From assembly GCF_021390935.1 (NCBI RefSeq), contig NZ_JAJPUI010000007.1, forward strand, positions 405,693 to 469,692: DNA of 64,000 bases. Direction: 5' to 3'. This DNA comes from Streptomyces sp. CC228A. GTDB taxonomy: Bacteria; Actinomycetota; Actinomycetes; Streptomycetales; Streptomycetaceae. Shown here piece by piece: positions 43,119 through 53,093 of this stretch (position 1 is the stretch's first letter; every line of letters starts with the position of its first letter). Below the pieces are notes generated by a model that was not told the DNA's origin, did no database searches, and saw nothing but the letters and a program-made list of their open reading frames with translations. The position numbers were made by a program, and so were the translations under genes.

Positions 43119-46100
43119 CGGGATGCCTCCATGAACAGGGCGGACTCAGCGTCGACGTCGCGGAGGGACCACAGGGTCTCCCATGCCTCGACGTCTTCCA
43201 GGGCGTCGTTGTAGGGCTTGAGCAGTGAGGGGACGCGGCGTCCGCGCTTCGGCTCGTAGTGCAGGCCGCCCGACGACTGGGCCTGTCCGTACCACCAGTC
43301 GACGAATTCGTCGAAGTCGGCAGCCACGTGCGCGACTTCCTCAGGGGCGATGGCCTCGACCCGTTCGAGGATTCTCGGGCGGATCTGCTCGCGCAGCTCT
43401 TCCAGGAAGAGGTCGATGTCCCCGGCAGCCTCGTCGGCGCGAGCGGCCGGGATGAGGATCCGGGCAAGGGCGACGATCACCGCATGCAGGCCGCGGTCGC
43501 GGGCGCGCGCCGAGAACGGCGTCACCGACGTGGACTCGACCTCGCGGTAGAGGGCGGAGTGGAAATGCCGGAAGTTCTCGTAGTGGGAACGGTCTCGGGA
43601 GCGGCCCGCGTTGAGCATCACCGCGACCAGGCCGGGGTGCGCGCGGCCCACGCGGCTGGTGGCCTGGATGTATTCGGCCGTGGTCTGCGGCTGCCCCATG
43701 ACGGCCATCAGACCGAGCCGGTCCACGTCCACTCCGACGGCGATCATGTTGGTGGCCAGGAGCACATCCACCACGTCGCGGCCCGGCAGCCGCCGCTCGA
43801 TCTGTTTCAGGCGCAGCGGGATGTCGCTGGCGTCGACTCGGCTGGTCAGTTCGGAGTGATTGCCGAGAGCACGGGGCTCGCAGTCGTCGCGGGCGGCCAG
43901 GTGTTCCAGGTAGGCCACCACGTCGTCGTGGACCTGGAGCTCGGCTGCGGACAGCAGGCGCAGACTGTTGAAGTAGCCGACCAGCGTCCAATACGCATCA
44001 CGCACCTCCTGCGTGGTCTCTGCGCGCATCGCCTGGTGAAGCAGGGTGGCGTAGGTGCGAATCAGCAGCGTCGACTGGCTGGTGCCGGGCGCGAACAGGC
44101 CCACGTACCGTCGGGAGGCCTTGTCCCGGGCAGGGGTCTCCACGGCGAACCAGGAGTCCCGGGAATCCAGACCGGCGGGAGGGAACTGGCGCACCTGGCG
44201 GGAGAACAGAGCTTTGCCCTGGTCGGCGGCACGGCGGATCGTCGCGGTGGAGGCGATCACCTTCGGGCGGCCTGCGAGCACGTCGACGGCCGTTTCGTAC
44301 AGGCCTGTCAGAGTGCCCAGCGGTCCGGAGATCAGGTGCAGCTCGTCCTGCACGATCAGTTCCGGTGGAGGAGTGGATTCCTGCCGGTCCCGGTTGAACA
44401 GCGCGGCGGTCTGCGGCCGCCACGGCATCGAGGCGAACTTGTCGACGGTGGCGATCACCAGGGTGGGCCGTGCCCGGTACACGGTCTCGTCGACCAGGTG
44501 CACAGGCAGTCCCCCGGAGAACGCGCAACCCGTGCGGGGGCAGCGCACATCCATGCGGACGGCCTCCTGGTCGACGGTGTAATGGTGGGCATCGATGGCG
44601 GTGCCGCACCAGGGGCAGGCATGAAGCTGGACGGGGTTCTCCTTCTGGAGCACCTTGCCGGAGCGGGCCGCGCGGAGCTGCTGCGTGGCGCTCTCCAAAG
44701 TGTTCGGGGTGGCGGAGCGGCCGACCCACATGCCGAGGGAGATCTCCTCGTGTCCCAGCTCTGCCGGGTTCTCCCGGCGCATCAGCTCCATGGCGCAGAT
44801 CAGGCTTGCAGCCCGTTCGAACTGCTGGAGGGTGAGCAGGCGGAGGGTGTACCGCATGAGCACGGTGACTCCACCACCCGCCGCGCCGTGCCGCATTCGG
44901 CGCAGAAAGGTGGTCAGCGCGATCAGGCCCAGGTACGCCTCGGTCTTGCCACCGCCGGTGGGGAACCAGAGCAGGTCCGATGCGCCTCGATCGGGGTGTT
45001 CCGGGTCGTCCACCCCTGCCAGGCACAGCAGCATGAAGGCGATCTGGAACGGACGCCAGCGGGCGGCGGCCAGGTCGGGAGCGCCGCTCCGGCCGGCCTT
45101 GACCCAGGCGCTGCGGGCGCGCTGGGTCGCCATCGCCTCGTTTGTCAGGCGGAACGCCCGCATGAGGTCGGGTTTCTCGCGCAGCAGTGCGATGCCTGCT
45201 CGGATCCGGTCCAGAGCCTCCTGGCACGCATCGACCTGTGTCCGGGCGGCCTCCCCGTACGCGGTGCCGGCGAGCGCGGCGGCCTCGGCGCGTTTGCGCT
45301 CCATCCACTGCTCATAGCCTGTGGCCAGTCCTTCCAGGGCGTCGATCACCTCCCCGTCGGGGGCGTGGGCGAGGCCCAGCATGGTGAGCGCCCGGTCGTC
45401 GATCTCCGGGTTGGAGTCGGTGAGGAGCACCTCGTAGGTGGGCACGGACTCCGTCCGTACCTCCGGAACACCCGCGGGCTTCGTGTCGGTGATCCCGATC
45501 GGGGGCGGGGTCCAGTCCCACGCCGCCGCGCAGCCGTGGCCGGTGGCGAAGGTCGGGACATGCCGGTGGAGCAGTCTGCCGGTCTCCAGCTCGGCATCCG
45601 CAGCGGACAGCAGGGTCGGGCGCTCCACGAAGGCGCTCGACCCGTCGGCGGCACGGACCGTCAGCCCCGTCTGGAAGAGGGCGAAGGCGTCCTGGAGTTC
45701 GCGCTCGCCCACCTTCTGGACGTTGACCAGGGTCACCGTGACGGTGACCATGCCGGTCTCCGGCGAGGAGCGACGTACGTGTACCTCCAACCGAGCCGTA
45801 CCGTCGATCAGATCACGCGATGCGCCACGCCCGGGGTATGTCACGTCCACCGTGGTGTCCGGCAGTTCCAGCTCGACTCGGCGCCAGCGCTCCCGCTGGT
45901 CGGAGGTGGTGCGGGCCTCACTGCGGCGTGCCGAGATCCTGCGGCCCTCGGTGTCCTCCGGCTCGTACACGGCGGCCCGCGCCGAGACCACGATCTCCCG
46001 GCACACCGAGGGGTCGACCGCGAAAGTCAGGCCCATTGCGGACGGGCGCCGGTCGCCGGCGTTGGGGCGCTCGGCCGTGGCACCGGACTCGTCGGGGCTT

Positions 46101-46363
46101 TCCGTTGCGGTCGAAGACTCCTCGTCCAGGCCGGCCTGCTCCTCGCCGTCCTCCTGGAGACGACGGCGGGCCTCGGAATCGGCCGGTCGGGGGAAAAGCA
46201 CGCCCATGGGGTAGCGGGTGATCGGCGCGTCCTGATCGAGCACCTCGGCGCGGTCCTCGGCGGGCGCCCCGGCGTCGGGGCCCCACAGCTCGCGGCGGAG
46301 CCGGGCCACCAGGTCCTCGCGGACCTCGTAGTGTGCGGCGTGCCGCCCTGCGTGGATGGTCAT
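43115..46363 (-). CDS. drmA: DrmA-like DEAD/H-box helicase
   Basis: From ATG 46363, inside the stop of the UvrD-like gene, it has 1,082 residues. The Walker A loop is WFPTGGGKTEAYLGLIALTT; the DExH box is VQDELHLISGPLGTLTGLYE; motif III appears as ASTATIRRA; the C-terminal lobe has NMIAVGVDVDRLGLMAVMGQ and YIQATSRVGR. A zinc-finger-like insertion (HACPWCGTAID, RCPRTGCAF) sits between the lobes. All match DrmA of DISARM systems, including MRYTLRLLTLQQFERAASLI. The N-terminal 380 residues are variable, with an acidic low-complexity stretch near residue 85. DrmA with DrmB forms a DNA-loading complex; the other partners here are unusual. Confidence 0.88.
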   Translation of the reverse strand: MTIHAGRHAAHYEVREDLVARLRRELWGPDAGAPAEDRAEVLDQDAPITRYPMGVLFPRPADSEARRRLQEDGEEQAGLDEESSTATESPDESGATAERPNAGDRRPSAMGLTFAVDPSVCREIVVSARAAVYEPEDTEGRRISARRSEARTTSDQRERWRRVELELPDTTVDVTYPGRGASRDLIDGTARLEVHVRRSSPETGMVTVTVTLVNVQKVGERELQDAFALFQTGLTVRAADGSSAFVERPTLLSAADAELETGRLLHRHVPTFATGHGCAAAWDWTPPPIGITDTKPAGVPEVRTESVPTYEVLLTDSNPEIDDRALTMLGLAHAPDGEVIDALEGLATGYEQWMERKRAEAAALAGTAYGEAARTQVDACQEALDRIRAGIALLREKPDLMRAFRLTNEAMATQRARSAWVKAGRSGAPDLAAARWRPFQIAFMLLCLAGVDDPEHPDRGASDLLWFPTGGGKTEAYLGLIALTTFLRRMRHGAAGGGVTVLMRYTLRLLTLQQFERAASLICAMELMRRENPAELGHEEISLGMWVGRSATPNTLESATQQLRAARSGKVLQKENPVQLHACPWCGTAIDAHHYTVDQEAVRMDVRCPRTGCAFSGGLPVHLVDETVYRARPTLVIATVDKFASMPWRPQTAALFNRDRQESTPPPELIVQDELHLISGPLGTLTGLYETAVDVLAGRPKVIASTATIRRAADQGKALFSRQVRQFPPAGLDSRDSWFAVETPARDKASRRYVGLFAPGTSQSTLLIRTYATLLHQAMRAETTQEVRDAYWTLVGYFNSLRLLSAAELQVHDDVVAYLEHLAARDDCEPRALGNHSELTSRVDASDIPLRLKQIERRLPGRDVVDVLLATNMIAVGVDVDRLGLMAVMGQPQTTAEYIQATSRVGRAHPGLVAVMLNAGRSRDRSHYENFRHFHSALYREVESTSVTPFSARARDRGLHAVIVALARILIPAARADEAAGDIDLFLEELREQIRPRILERVEAIAPEEVAHVAADFDEFVDWWYGQAQSSGGLHYEPKRGRRVPSLLKPYNDALEDVEAWETLWSLRDVDAESALFMEASR

Positions 46364-48288
46364 TCCCGTTCCTCCTCGACGTCGGCGGACCGCCGGAATC
46401 GTCCGATGCCGCTGATGCGGGGGGTGATCCACACCCCGTGCTCTCCCAGGCCCGCGTTGGCCCCCGCGGCGGTACTGCCGGCGACCGATTCCAGGCAGTC
46501 GATCCTCAGTCCGGCAATCTCCTCGGGCCAGCGGATCTCCCAGGTCGTACTCACCTTCAGCACGGAGTACAGCTCTCGCCGGAAGGTCTCCGATGCCTCG
46601 CCGATCTCCCGTCCCTCGTGCAGCAGCGTGTAACGGGGACTCTGGTCGGCCCGCATGGGCAGGGAGTCACGCAGCCGGAACGTCACCGCGTCCCCCGGTC
46701 GTACCCGCTCCAGCAGGTACACCTGGGCGGCGAGTGCGTCGCCCAGGGCGTCGGCCGGTTCCAGGGCGCAGACGTCACCGGCCCGCACTTCGACACCGTC
46801 GCGCCGCCACCTCTTGTGCGCGTTCGGGACCCCCCGGTACCAGCGGCCGGTCGGCCTGTGCTTGAGCAGCGTCAGCGTGTCGGGGGCGGCAACGCGGTAC
46901 AGATCCTCGCGGGCTCGGGTCATGGCCACGTACAGGGCCCGTGCCTCGGCAGGCACGTCCAGGTCCGTAGTGCCGCGGCGGCGCAGTTCGGCCACGGTCG
47001 GCGGGGTGAGCAGCACGACCCGGTCGAACTCCAGGCCCTTGGAGCGGTGCACGGTGGACACCACCAGTCGGGCCGGCTCGGGGTCGGCCAGCTCGTCCGG
47101 GAAACGGCGCTCCGCCACCAGCCTGCGCAGTCGCGTCACGTCGAGCGTGCCCCGACCGGCGCCGCGCGCCGCCCCGCGCAAGGACCGCCACACGCGGTCC
47201 TGGTCGGTGCCCTCCGGCAGCGGTATCCCACCGAGCAGTTCGCGCAGGCGCTCCTCGGTGAGGGTGGCGGCCTCGGTGCGGTGCAGCAGAACGGCCACCC
47301 AGTACGGCACCGGGCGTTCCCTGAGCGAGCGGCGCAGAGCGTGTGGCACGCCGTGGGTGTGCAGCAGCTCCGAGACCATCAGGGCCTGCCGGTTGTCACG
47401 GGTCAGGATCGCGCAGCTGCCTGGGAAGGAGCGCAACGAGTCCAAAGTGAAGGAGTCGGTGAGCAAGTCCAGGTCGGGCAAGTCGAGCAGCAGCTCGCGC
47501 AACTCCCCGTGGAGTCGTTCGGCCGCTGCATCGGCGCCCTCGGAAGCACTGCCGATACCCTGCACGGCCGGGCCGAGGGGGAGCGCGGTGCGCGCCTCGG
47601 GGGTGACGGCACGGAAGTTCCGCGTCAGCCGCAGTTCCACCAGGTCGTCGCCGTAGGAGGCGCGCACCCAACGGAGGAAGAGGTCGGCGCGGTCGGCGTA
47701 CTCCTCGGGGTTCTTGTCCCGGTCGATCTGGAAGTCGTAGATCGCCTGGGCGGAGTCGCCTACCAGGGTGAACCCGCAGGAGTCGTGGAGCTGGTCGAGG
47801 AGGGACTCCACCATCTCCCGTCGCACGCCGACCAGGTCCTGCACCTCGTCGATGATCACATGGGCGGGCGGCCCGGACTCCAGCGACCTCAGGGCGCCCT
47901 TCTCGATCGCCTCACGGGCCTCGTCGATCCGCTCCTCGAAGGCAAGGGCCGACCAATCGCCGTCCGGATACGCCTGGAGAAGGAGGGAGTACGCCCAGGA
48001 GTCGAAGGTCTGTACCCGGACCCGCCGGGCATGCTCGCCGTGCCGGGCGATGCGGTCCCGCAGTTCTCGCACTGCCGCCCGGGAGAAGCTGAGGACCAGC
48101 AGCTCCGACGCCTGCAGGGCCTCGGCGGGGTCCATGTGGCCGACGAGGGCGTCCATGCGGCGTACCAGGGTGTGGGTCTTCCCCGTACCCGCCCCGGCGG
48201 TGACCAGCAGCCGGGTGTCCCAGGGCTGGTCCACGACGGCCTGCTGCTCGGGGGTGAGGGCGGGGCCGCCCTCAGGGGAGGAGGTCAC
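46360..48288 (-). CDS. UvrD/Rep-like superfamily 1 helicase
   Basis: The 642-residue helicase begins at GTG 48288, overlapping the stop of the giant gene. SF1A motifs are all present: LLVTAGAGTGKTHTLVRRMD, HVIIDEVQDLVG, VGDSAQAIYDF, LRLTRNFRA, VSTVHRSKGLEFDRVVLL and LYVAMTRAREDLYR. After residue 500 a compact C-terminal domain of 130 residues (RWYRGVPNAHKRWRRDGVEV onward) resembles no nuclease I know. It should translocate 3'-5' on single-stranded DNA. Genes on both sides overlap it by four bases, so it is made in step with the giant ATPase-helicase and DrmA. Confidence 0.92.
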   Translation of the reverse strand: MTSSPEGGPALTPEQQAVVDQPWDTRLLVTAGAGTGKTHTLVRRMDALVGHMDPAEALQASELLVLSFSRAAVRELRDRIARHGEHARRVRVQTFDSWAYSLLLQAYPDGDWSALAFEERIDEAREAIEKGALRSLESGPPAHVIIDEVQDLVGVRREMVESLLDQLHDSCGFTLVGDSAQAIYDFQIDRDKNPEEYADRADLFLRWVRASYGDDLVELRLTRNFRAVTPEARTALPLGPAVQGIGSASEGADAAAERLHGELRELLLDLPDLDLLTDSFTLDSLRSFPGSCAILTRDNRQALMVSELLHTHGVPHALRRSLRERPVPYWVAVLLHRTEAATLTEERLRELLGGIPLPEGTDQDRVWRSLRGAARGAGRGTLDVTRLRRLVAERRFPDELADPEPARLVVSTVHRSKGLEFDRVVLLTPPTVAELRRRGTTDLDVPAEARALYVAMTRAREDLYRVAAPDTLTLLKHRPTGRWYRGVPNAHKRWRRDGVEVRAGDVCALEPADALGDALAAQVYLLERVRPGDAVTFRLRDSLPMRADQSPRYTLLHEGREIGEASETFRRELYSVLKVSTTWEIRWPEEIAGLRIDCLESVAGSTAAGANAGLGEHGVWITPRISGIGRFRRSADVEEERE

Positions 48289-51200
48289 TTCCTGCTCCAC
48301 AGGTGCTCGAACTTCGTGAACGCGAGGGCGGTGGCGAAGTTCCGGATGTTGTCCCGGACGTTGAGGATCAGACAGGTGTCCTTGCCGCCGTTGCGGGGGC
48401 CCCGCAGACCGCGTCCGATCATCTGCTGGTAGACGTTCGGGCTGTAGACGGGGCGGGCGACGACGACTGCGCGGGTGGCGGGGGCGTCGAAGCCCTGGGT
48501 GAGGACGCCGTAGTTCGTGAGCACCCGCACCCTGCCGTCGCGGAAATCCCGGACACGGGCACGACGGTCGCTGTCGGAGGTGGTCGAGTCCACGGAGGAG
48601 GCGGAGATCCCGTGGTCCTTCAGCCGGGCCGCCAGGTACTTGGCGTGCTCCACCGAGGTGGCGAAGACCAACACCGGCCAGTCCTCCGGCATCCCTGCGA
48701 CCTCCGCGACGATGCGTCGACTGCGGTCGTGGTCCTCGGCCAGCCGTTGCTCGGCGGCCTTGGACAGCAGGCTGAACTGCTCGGCGCTCTCCCGCTCCTG
48801 ACGGGACAACTCGATGGTCCCGCCGGCGAGTTCCCGGTGCTCGACCTGGGCCAATACCCCCAGTTCCTGAAGGTGTGCATAGGCATCGCCGGAGGGAAAG
48901 ACACCCTCGTCCAGTCGCCGTGCGCCGAAGCGATTGACCAGACGGCGGGTCTCCTCCTCGTTGTGACCGCGGAACGGAGTGGCCGTGAGGCCGAGCAGGT
49001 GCCGCTCCGTCCGATGCTGGGTGAGGCCGAGCAGGCCCAGGATCTCCGTGTAGCGCGGGCTGGTCGCCACGTGGGCCTCGTCCACCACGACGAGCGCGGC
49101 ATCCCGCAACCAGGCGTACCGGTCGCTGTCCAGGCACGCCTGGAGTTTGGCGTCGGTGGCCACGACGAGTTGCGGACCGTCGGCGACCGGGGCCGCCTCG
49201 TTCGAGGTCCACAGCCTGTTGATCGTCAGCCTGGTCTGCGCCCCTGCCTTGCTCCAGACGAACTGCCAGCTCTGTACGGCCTGTTCGCACAGCTCCTCGG
49301 TCTGGGCGATCCACAGGATCGGGCCCTTGAGGTCGCCGGCCTGCTTCACCCAGCGGATGACGGCCTCGGCGGTGACACGTGTCTTGCCGGCGCCGGTGGG
49401 CAGCGACAGCATGGCACGTTGAGGCGCCAGCCGGTCCAGCATCTCGAAGATGTTGAGGGCGAGCCGTTCCTGGTAGTCGTGCAGGCGCGGGAAGTCGCGA
49501 GGGCCTTCCACCGTCAGGCTCTGTTCGAGGGTGGGAGCCCGGTAACCGGCGAAGGGAGCGGGCAGGCCGAGATCGGCGACGAAGGAGACCGCAGCAGAGC
49601 CGCCGGTGTAGGACGACGGGGCATGCGGAAAGCGCTCCTGGATGTCGCGGGCGTGGGTCTTGAGCACGGTGTCACCGTGGGCGTTGAACGCCATCTGCGC
49701 GATCCGGCGCCCGGAGGGCTCCTGCCCGTTCAGCTCCTGGCGTTCGGCCTCCATCAGACCGGCAGGCAGCCGGTCACGAAGGGCTTCCGCACCGATCAGC
49801 AATTCCAGCTTGACCGTCACGTCCTCCGCCTCGCGCACCGCCTTCAGCGCGGACCGCACCTTCGCGTCCTGTTCCTGGCGGACTTGTGCGTCCAGGACGG
49901 CTCGGCAACCGGCCTCACCCATACGCAGCCCCAGCTCCCGGTCGACGGCCAGGAGTGCACCCAGCCGGTCCAGCGAGTCCAGGACCTTGATCACGTTTCC
50001 TTGGCGGGCGCTCTCCAGGGACTTCGCCCGCGCGCCGTTCGGGGTGCGAACGACCTCTTCCAAGGTGGAACATCGGAGCAGGGAGTACGTGCCGACCGAG
50101 GCTCCCATCTTCTGGCGCAGCGTCGGGAACTCCTCGGACAGCGGCACCGCCTCCACGCTCGACTCGTGCCTGGTCTCGCGGCTCACGACGTCGTCATGGC
50201 GCAGCATGCCCCACTGCTCGACCATCAGGTCGGCGGACGCCCGATCCGGCATCAGCAGGGCAGGGACGCGTTCGGCTCGCAGCGAGCGGTATTCCTCCTC
50301 GTTCGCGGCGACGGCGATCTCACCGTCCTCCCTGGCGTCCCAGGCATCGCCGATCCGGCAGCGCGTCAGGGAACTCTCGGGGAAGTCGATCTCCAGGCGG
50401 GTCATCAGGACATAGGTGGAGCCGACGAACGCGTCGTCCTCGCTCTCCTGGAGCTTCTCCAGGAGCTGCTCCCACTGCTCGGGGCGGACCTTCTCGACAC
50501 TGTCGGCGAGCCCCAGCTTGCGAGCCTTCTCCTGGCTGATCGAGGCCACCGGCAGCACGTCGCCGTAGGCGGCGAGCTGCGGCCCCACGGCCTCCTTGAG
50601 GGGCTTGATCCCCTGCGAGGTCGCGACCCGACCGTGCCGGGAGAGCATCCAACGAATGGGGGACGGCGCCGTCCGACGTGTGCCCGCCTGGGAGCCGATC
50701 TGCAGCGTCCAGTTCTCGATCAGCGCGTCCTCGGGCAGCGTCTGGAGGAAGGCCGCGCGGGCCTCCTCCGTGAGGCGGGGCAACAGATGCAGGGGTCCCC
50801 CGACGGGGGCGCCCTCGATCCTCGTCCTGGCAAGAGTCGGGCGGCTCGCCCGGTTGTCGAGTGTGCGGCAGTAGGCCGCGTGTGCGGCCTCCCGGTAGTC
50901 GTCGAACCAGGGCTCCCCTTCGGGCCTGTGGCCGGAGGTCGGGCGGTCCCGAAGGCCCAGCTCGCGGAAGAAGCCCGCGTCGTCGGAGTGGAATTGCATG
51001 TCCACCGCTACGTCGGGGTCGCGCTCCGGAGTGACGACGGCGCCGGGCAACATGCAGTCGCGCATGCTGTGGTAACGGCCGTCCGCCGTCCGCACCATGA
51101 GGGTGTCCATCGGTGTAGGCACCCGCTTGGTCACTTCGTGACCCACCGCGGCGGCGCCTGCCAGGTGGAACAGTTCCCAGAACCGAGTCCACTCCTGGGG

Positions 51201-53093
51201 ACCGTACTTGGCGAACCCCTGGTCGAGAACGCTCACGAAACGGCCTCGGACGTCGGCCTCCCGGATACCGAGGGTGGTCAGAGCCGAGAAGAGCGACGGG
51301 TCGTCGGACAGGGCGCGGTCCACGTAGACCAGGGACTCCCGCAGGCCGCCCTCATCGGTGCGCCGGAACACCTTGCCGGGCACCGGTGCGACCAGACCGT
51401 GTTCCTCCGTGAGGACGATATTGGCCCTGCGCGCCTCCGCAGCGCAGTCGGCACCCGACTCGACCATGTCGGCGACGATCCGGATCGCGGTCTCCGAGGC
51501 CTTCGCCGTCCCGTCGGAGACCAACGCCTCCAGCCACTCACGGACATCGGCCCGCGGCTGCTTGGTTCGCTCCAGGATGTGGCCGACCTTGCCGGAACGC
51601 AGCGTCGTGGCCTCCACCGAGGGGTGCAGCCACGCCTTGGGCCGAGCGGGGTAGGAGTGCCAGAGCCGCAGCCAACGGGTGGTCGCGGTGAGGTCCTTGG
51701 ACAGGACCGGGTGGATACGCAACTCGCCGGGGCGCCGCAGCATGCCGTCCTGGTCGGGCAACGACGGGCACCGGGCCGCCGTCTCCCAGATCTGCTCCAG
51801 CAGATACCGGTCCGCCCAGCTGATGGCCTCCCTGGAACGGCCGGGCAGGAGCGGCAGGTAGGCGGCCGGGTCTTCCGCAGGCGCCAGTTCGGACAGGGAG
51901 TCCACCACAAGACGGGCCGCGACCTGGATCATCTCCACGTTGAAGGGGGAGGCGTCGAGGAGGTTCTGCCGGTCTTCGTTGGTCTTCCAGGCACCGTTGA
52001 GAATGCCGGTGAGGGACATCTCGTACTTGCTGGGAAAATATGCCCAGAACTGTCCACGCCGACGCTGGCCCCGGGGAGTGAACAGGCCGTTCTCGTCCCG
52101 CTTGTAGTGGGGGACGGCCCAGGCGAGGTCGATGGTCAGGCGGTCGTGCAGTTCGCCCGCATCGCGGCGGGCGGTTTCGGTCGGCTCGTGGGTGCAGGTG
52201 AAGACCCTCCACTCCGAGGTGGCCGACGGCTCACCGACGCGCTCCTCGTGGATCGCGTGCAGGTTGCCGTTCTGTTCCGCGCGGAGTGTCCGGCGCGCCA
52301 CCGGGCGGGGCCGGCGGTCCTCCAGGACCACCTGGCCCACGTGCGGGGAGAACAGGTGGAAGCCGGAGGGGAACTCCTCACGCGTCTCGTGACCGGCCGT
52401 GCCCTGGTGACCGTGCATGTCCCTGCCCAGCCGGTCGGCCGCACCGGGCAGCAGCGGCAGACGGACGACGGTGGTGGCCCACTCCAGCAGCTCGTCGAGC
52501 ACCCGATCCCGAAGCCGCTCGGCCGCCATGTCCAGCTCACGGGCCATGCGCAGCACGGGCGCCTCGAACTCCTCACCGAGCCGCTCACGCACACCGGGCA
52601 CGTCACGAATGAGCTGGTACGACCAGGCACGGTCAAAGCCGAAGCTTCCGGTGCGACCGAAGAACTCGGGGGTGTCGGTCACCACCAGGACCGACTTCAC
52701 GCCCACGCCGAACCGGCCGATCTGACCGCCGCGCTTCTTGGACATGCTCATGCGCAGGATGGTCTCCGCACCCTGGGCGGTCACCGGATTGCCCTCGTTG
52801 GCGCAGTAGAGATGGGTGTCGGTGAGAACGACGTGAATCCGGCCGCCAGGCTCGTCACGGATCTCGTCGGCGGCGTTCTGGACCAGCTCGAAGAGCTGAC
52901 GGTCGCCGTACCCGCCCTGGGTGATACGGCGCTCGCCGTTGGCGTGCTCGGGGATCAGGCCTGGATCGACACGGTAGGTCTCCAGGACCCGGATGGACTG
53001 CTCGACGACGGTGGGTATCACCGAGGGCTGCAATTCGGCCACAGTTGCCTTCCACTTCAGGACAGAGCGAGGAGACGATGTCGGGTCGGTCAC
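48285..53093 (-). CDS. Giant fusion of GHKL (sacsin/Hsp90-like) ATPase and SF2 helicase
   Basis: A 1,602-residue protein from GTG 53093. Residues about 20-330 are a GHKL ATPase: N-box DRQLFELVQNAADE at 65-78, LYCANEGNPVT, and IGRFGVGVKSVLVV at 125-138. A middle region of some 850 residues without a known fold follows. The C-terminal 400 residues form an SF2 helicase: AMLSLPTGAGKTRVTAEAVI near 1230, VVVDEAHVATSPR near 1335, LLGLTATPFRGHNEEET, TNYGVLTQGFDAPATRAVVV and YQQMIGRGLRGPRNGGKD. Such GHKL-helicase fusions occur with defence genes. It is the first gene of the operon; the region before it is shared with the divergent XRE-GHKL gene. Confidence 0.88.
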   Translation of the reverse strand: MTDPTSSPRSVLKWKATVAELQPSVIPTVVEQSIRVLETYRVDPGLIPEHANGERRITQGGYGDRQLFELVQNAADEIRDEPGGRIHVVLTDTHLYCANEGNPVTAQGAETILRMSMSKKRGGQIGRFGVGVKSVLVVTDTPEFFGRTGSFGFDRAWSYQLIRDVPGVRERLGEEFEAPVLRMARELDMAAERLRDRVLDELLEWATTVVRLPLLPGAADRLGRDMHGHQGTAGHETREEFPSGFHLFSPHVGQVVLEDRRPRPVARRTLRAEQNGNLHAIHEERVGEPSATSEWRVFTCTHEPTETARRDAGELHDRLTIDLAWAVPHYKRDENGLFTPRGQRRRGQFWAYFPSKYEMSLTGILNGAWKTNEDRQNLLDASPFNVEMIQVAARLVVDSLSELAPAEDPAAYLPLLPGRSREAISWADRYLLEQIWETAARCPSLPDQDGMLRRPGELRIHPVLSKDLTATTRWLRLWHSYPARPKAWLHPSVEATTLRSGKVGHILERTKQPRADVREWLEALVSDGTAKASETAIRIVADMVESGADCAAEARRANIVLTEEHGLVAPVPGKVFRRTDEGGLRESLVYVDRALSDDPSLFSALTTLGIREADVRGRFVSVLDQGFAKYGPQEWTRFWELFHLAGAAAVGHEVTKRVPTPMDTLMVRTADGRYHSMRDCMLPGAVVTPERDPDVAVDMQFHSDDAGFFRELGLRDRPTSGHRPEGEPWFDDYREAAHAAYCRTLDNRASRPTLARTRIEGAPVGGPLHLLPRLTEEARAAFLQTLPEDALIENWTLQIGSQAGTRRTAPSPIRWMLSRHGRVATSQGIKPLKEAVGPQLAAYGDVLPVASISQEKARKLGLADSVEKVRPEQWEQLLEKLQESEDDAFVGSTYVLMTRLEIDFPESSLTRCRIGDAWDAREDGEIAVAANEEEYRSLRAERVPALLMPDRASADLMVEQWGMLRHDDVVSRETRHESSVEAVPLSEEFPTLRQKMGASVGTYSLLRCSTLEEVVRTPNGARAKSLESARQGNVIKVLDSLDRLGALLAVDRELGLRMGEAGCRAVLDAQVRQEQDAKVRSALKAVREAEDVTVKLELLIGAEALRDRLPAGLMEAERQELNGQEPSGRRIAQMAFNAHGDTVLKTHARDIQERFPHAPSSYTGGSAAVSFVADLGLPAPFAGYRAPTLEQSLTVEGPRDFPRLHDYQERLALNIFEMLDRLAPQRAMLSLPTGAGKTRVTAEAVIRWVKQAGDLKGPILWIAQTEELCEQAVQSWQFVWSKAGAQTRLTINRLWTSNEAAPVADGPQLVVATDAKLQACLDSDRYAWLRDAALVVVDEAHVATSPRYTEILGLLGLTQHRTERHLLGLTATPFRGHNEEETRRLVNRFGARRLDEGVFPSGDAYAHLQELGVLAQVEHRELAGGTIELSRQERESAEQFSLLSKAAEQRLAEDHDRSRRIVAEVAGMPEDWPVLVFATSVEHAKYLAARLKDHGISASSVDSTTSDSDRRARVRDFRDGRVRVLTNYGVLTQGFDAPATRAVVVARPVYSPNVYQQMIGRGLRGPRNGGKDTCLILNVRDNIRNFATALAFTKFEHLWSRK

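Noticed and set aside
43259..46633. A 1,124-codon plus-strand frame opposite DrmA
   Set aside because: Shadow of the DrmA gene; no motifs, and the true gene has start-stop overlaps on both sides.
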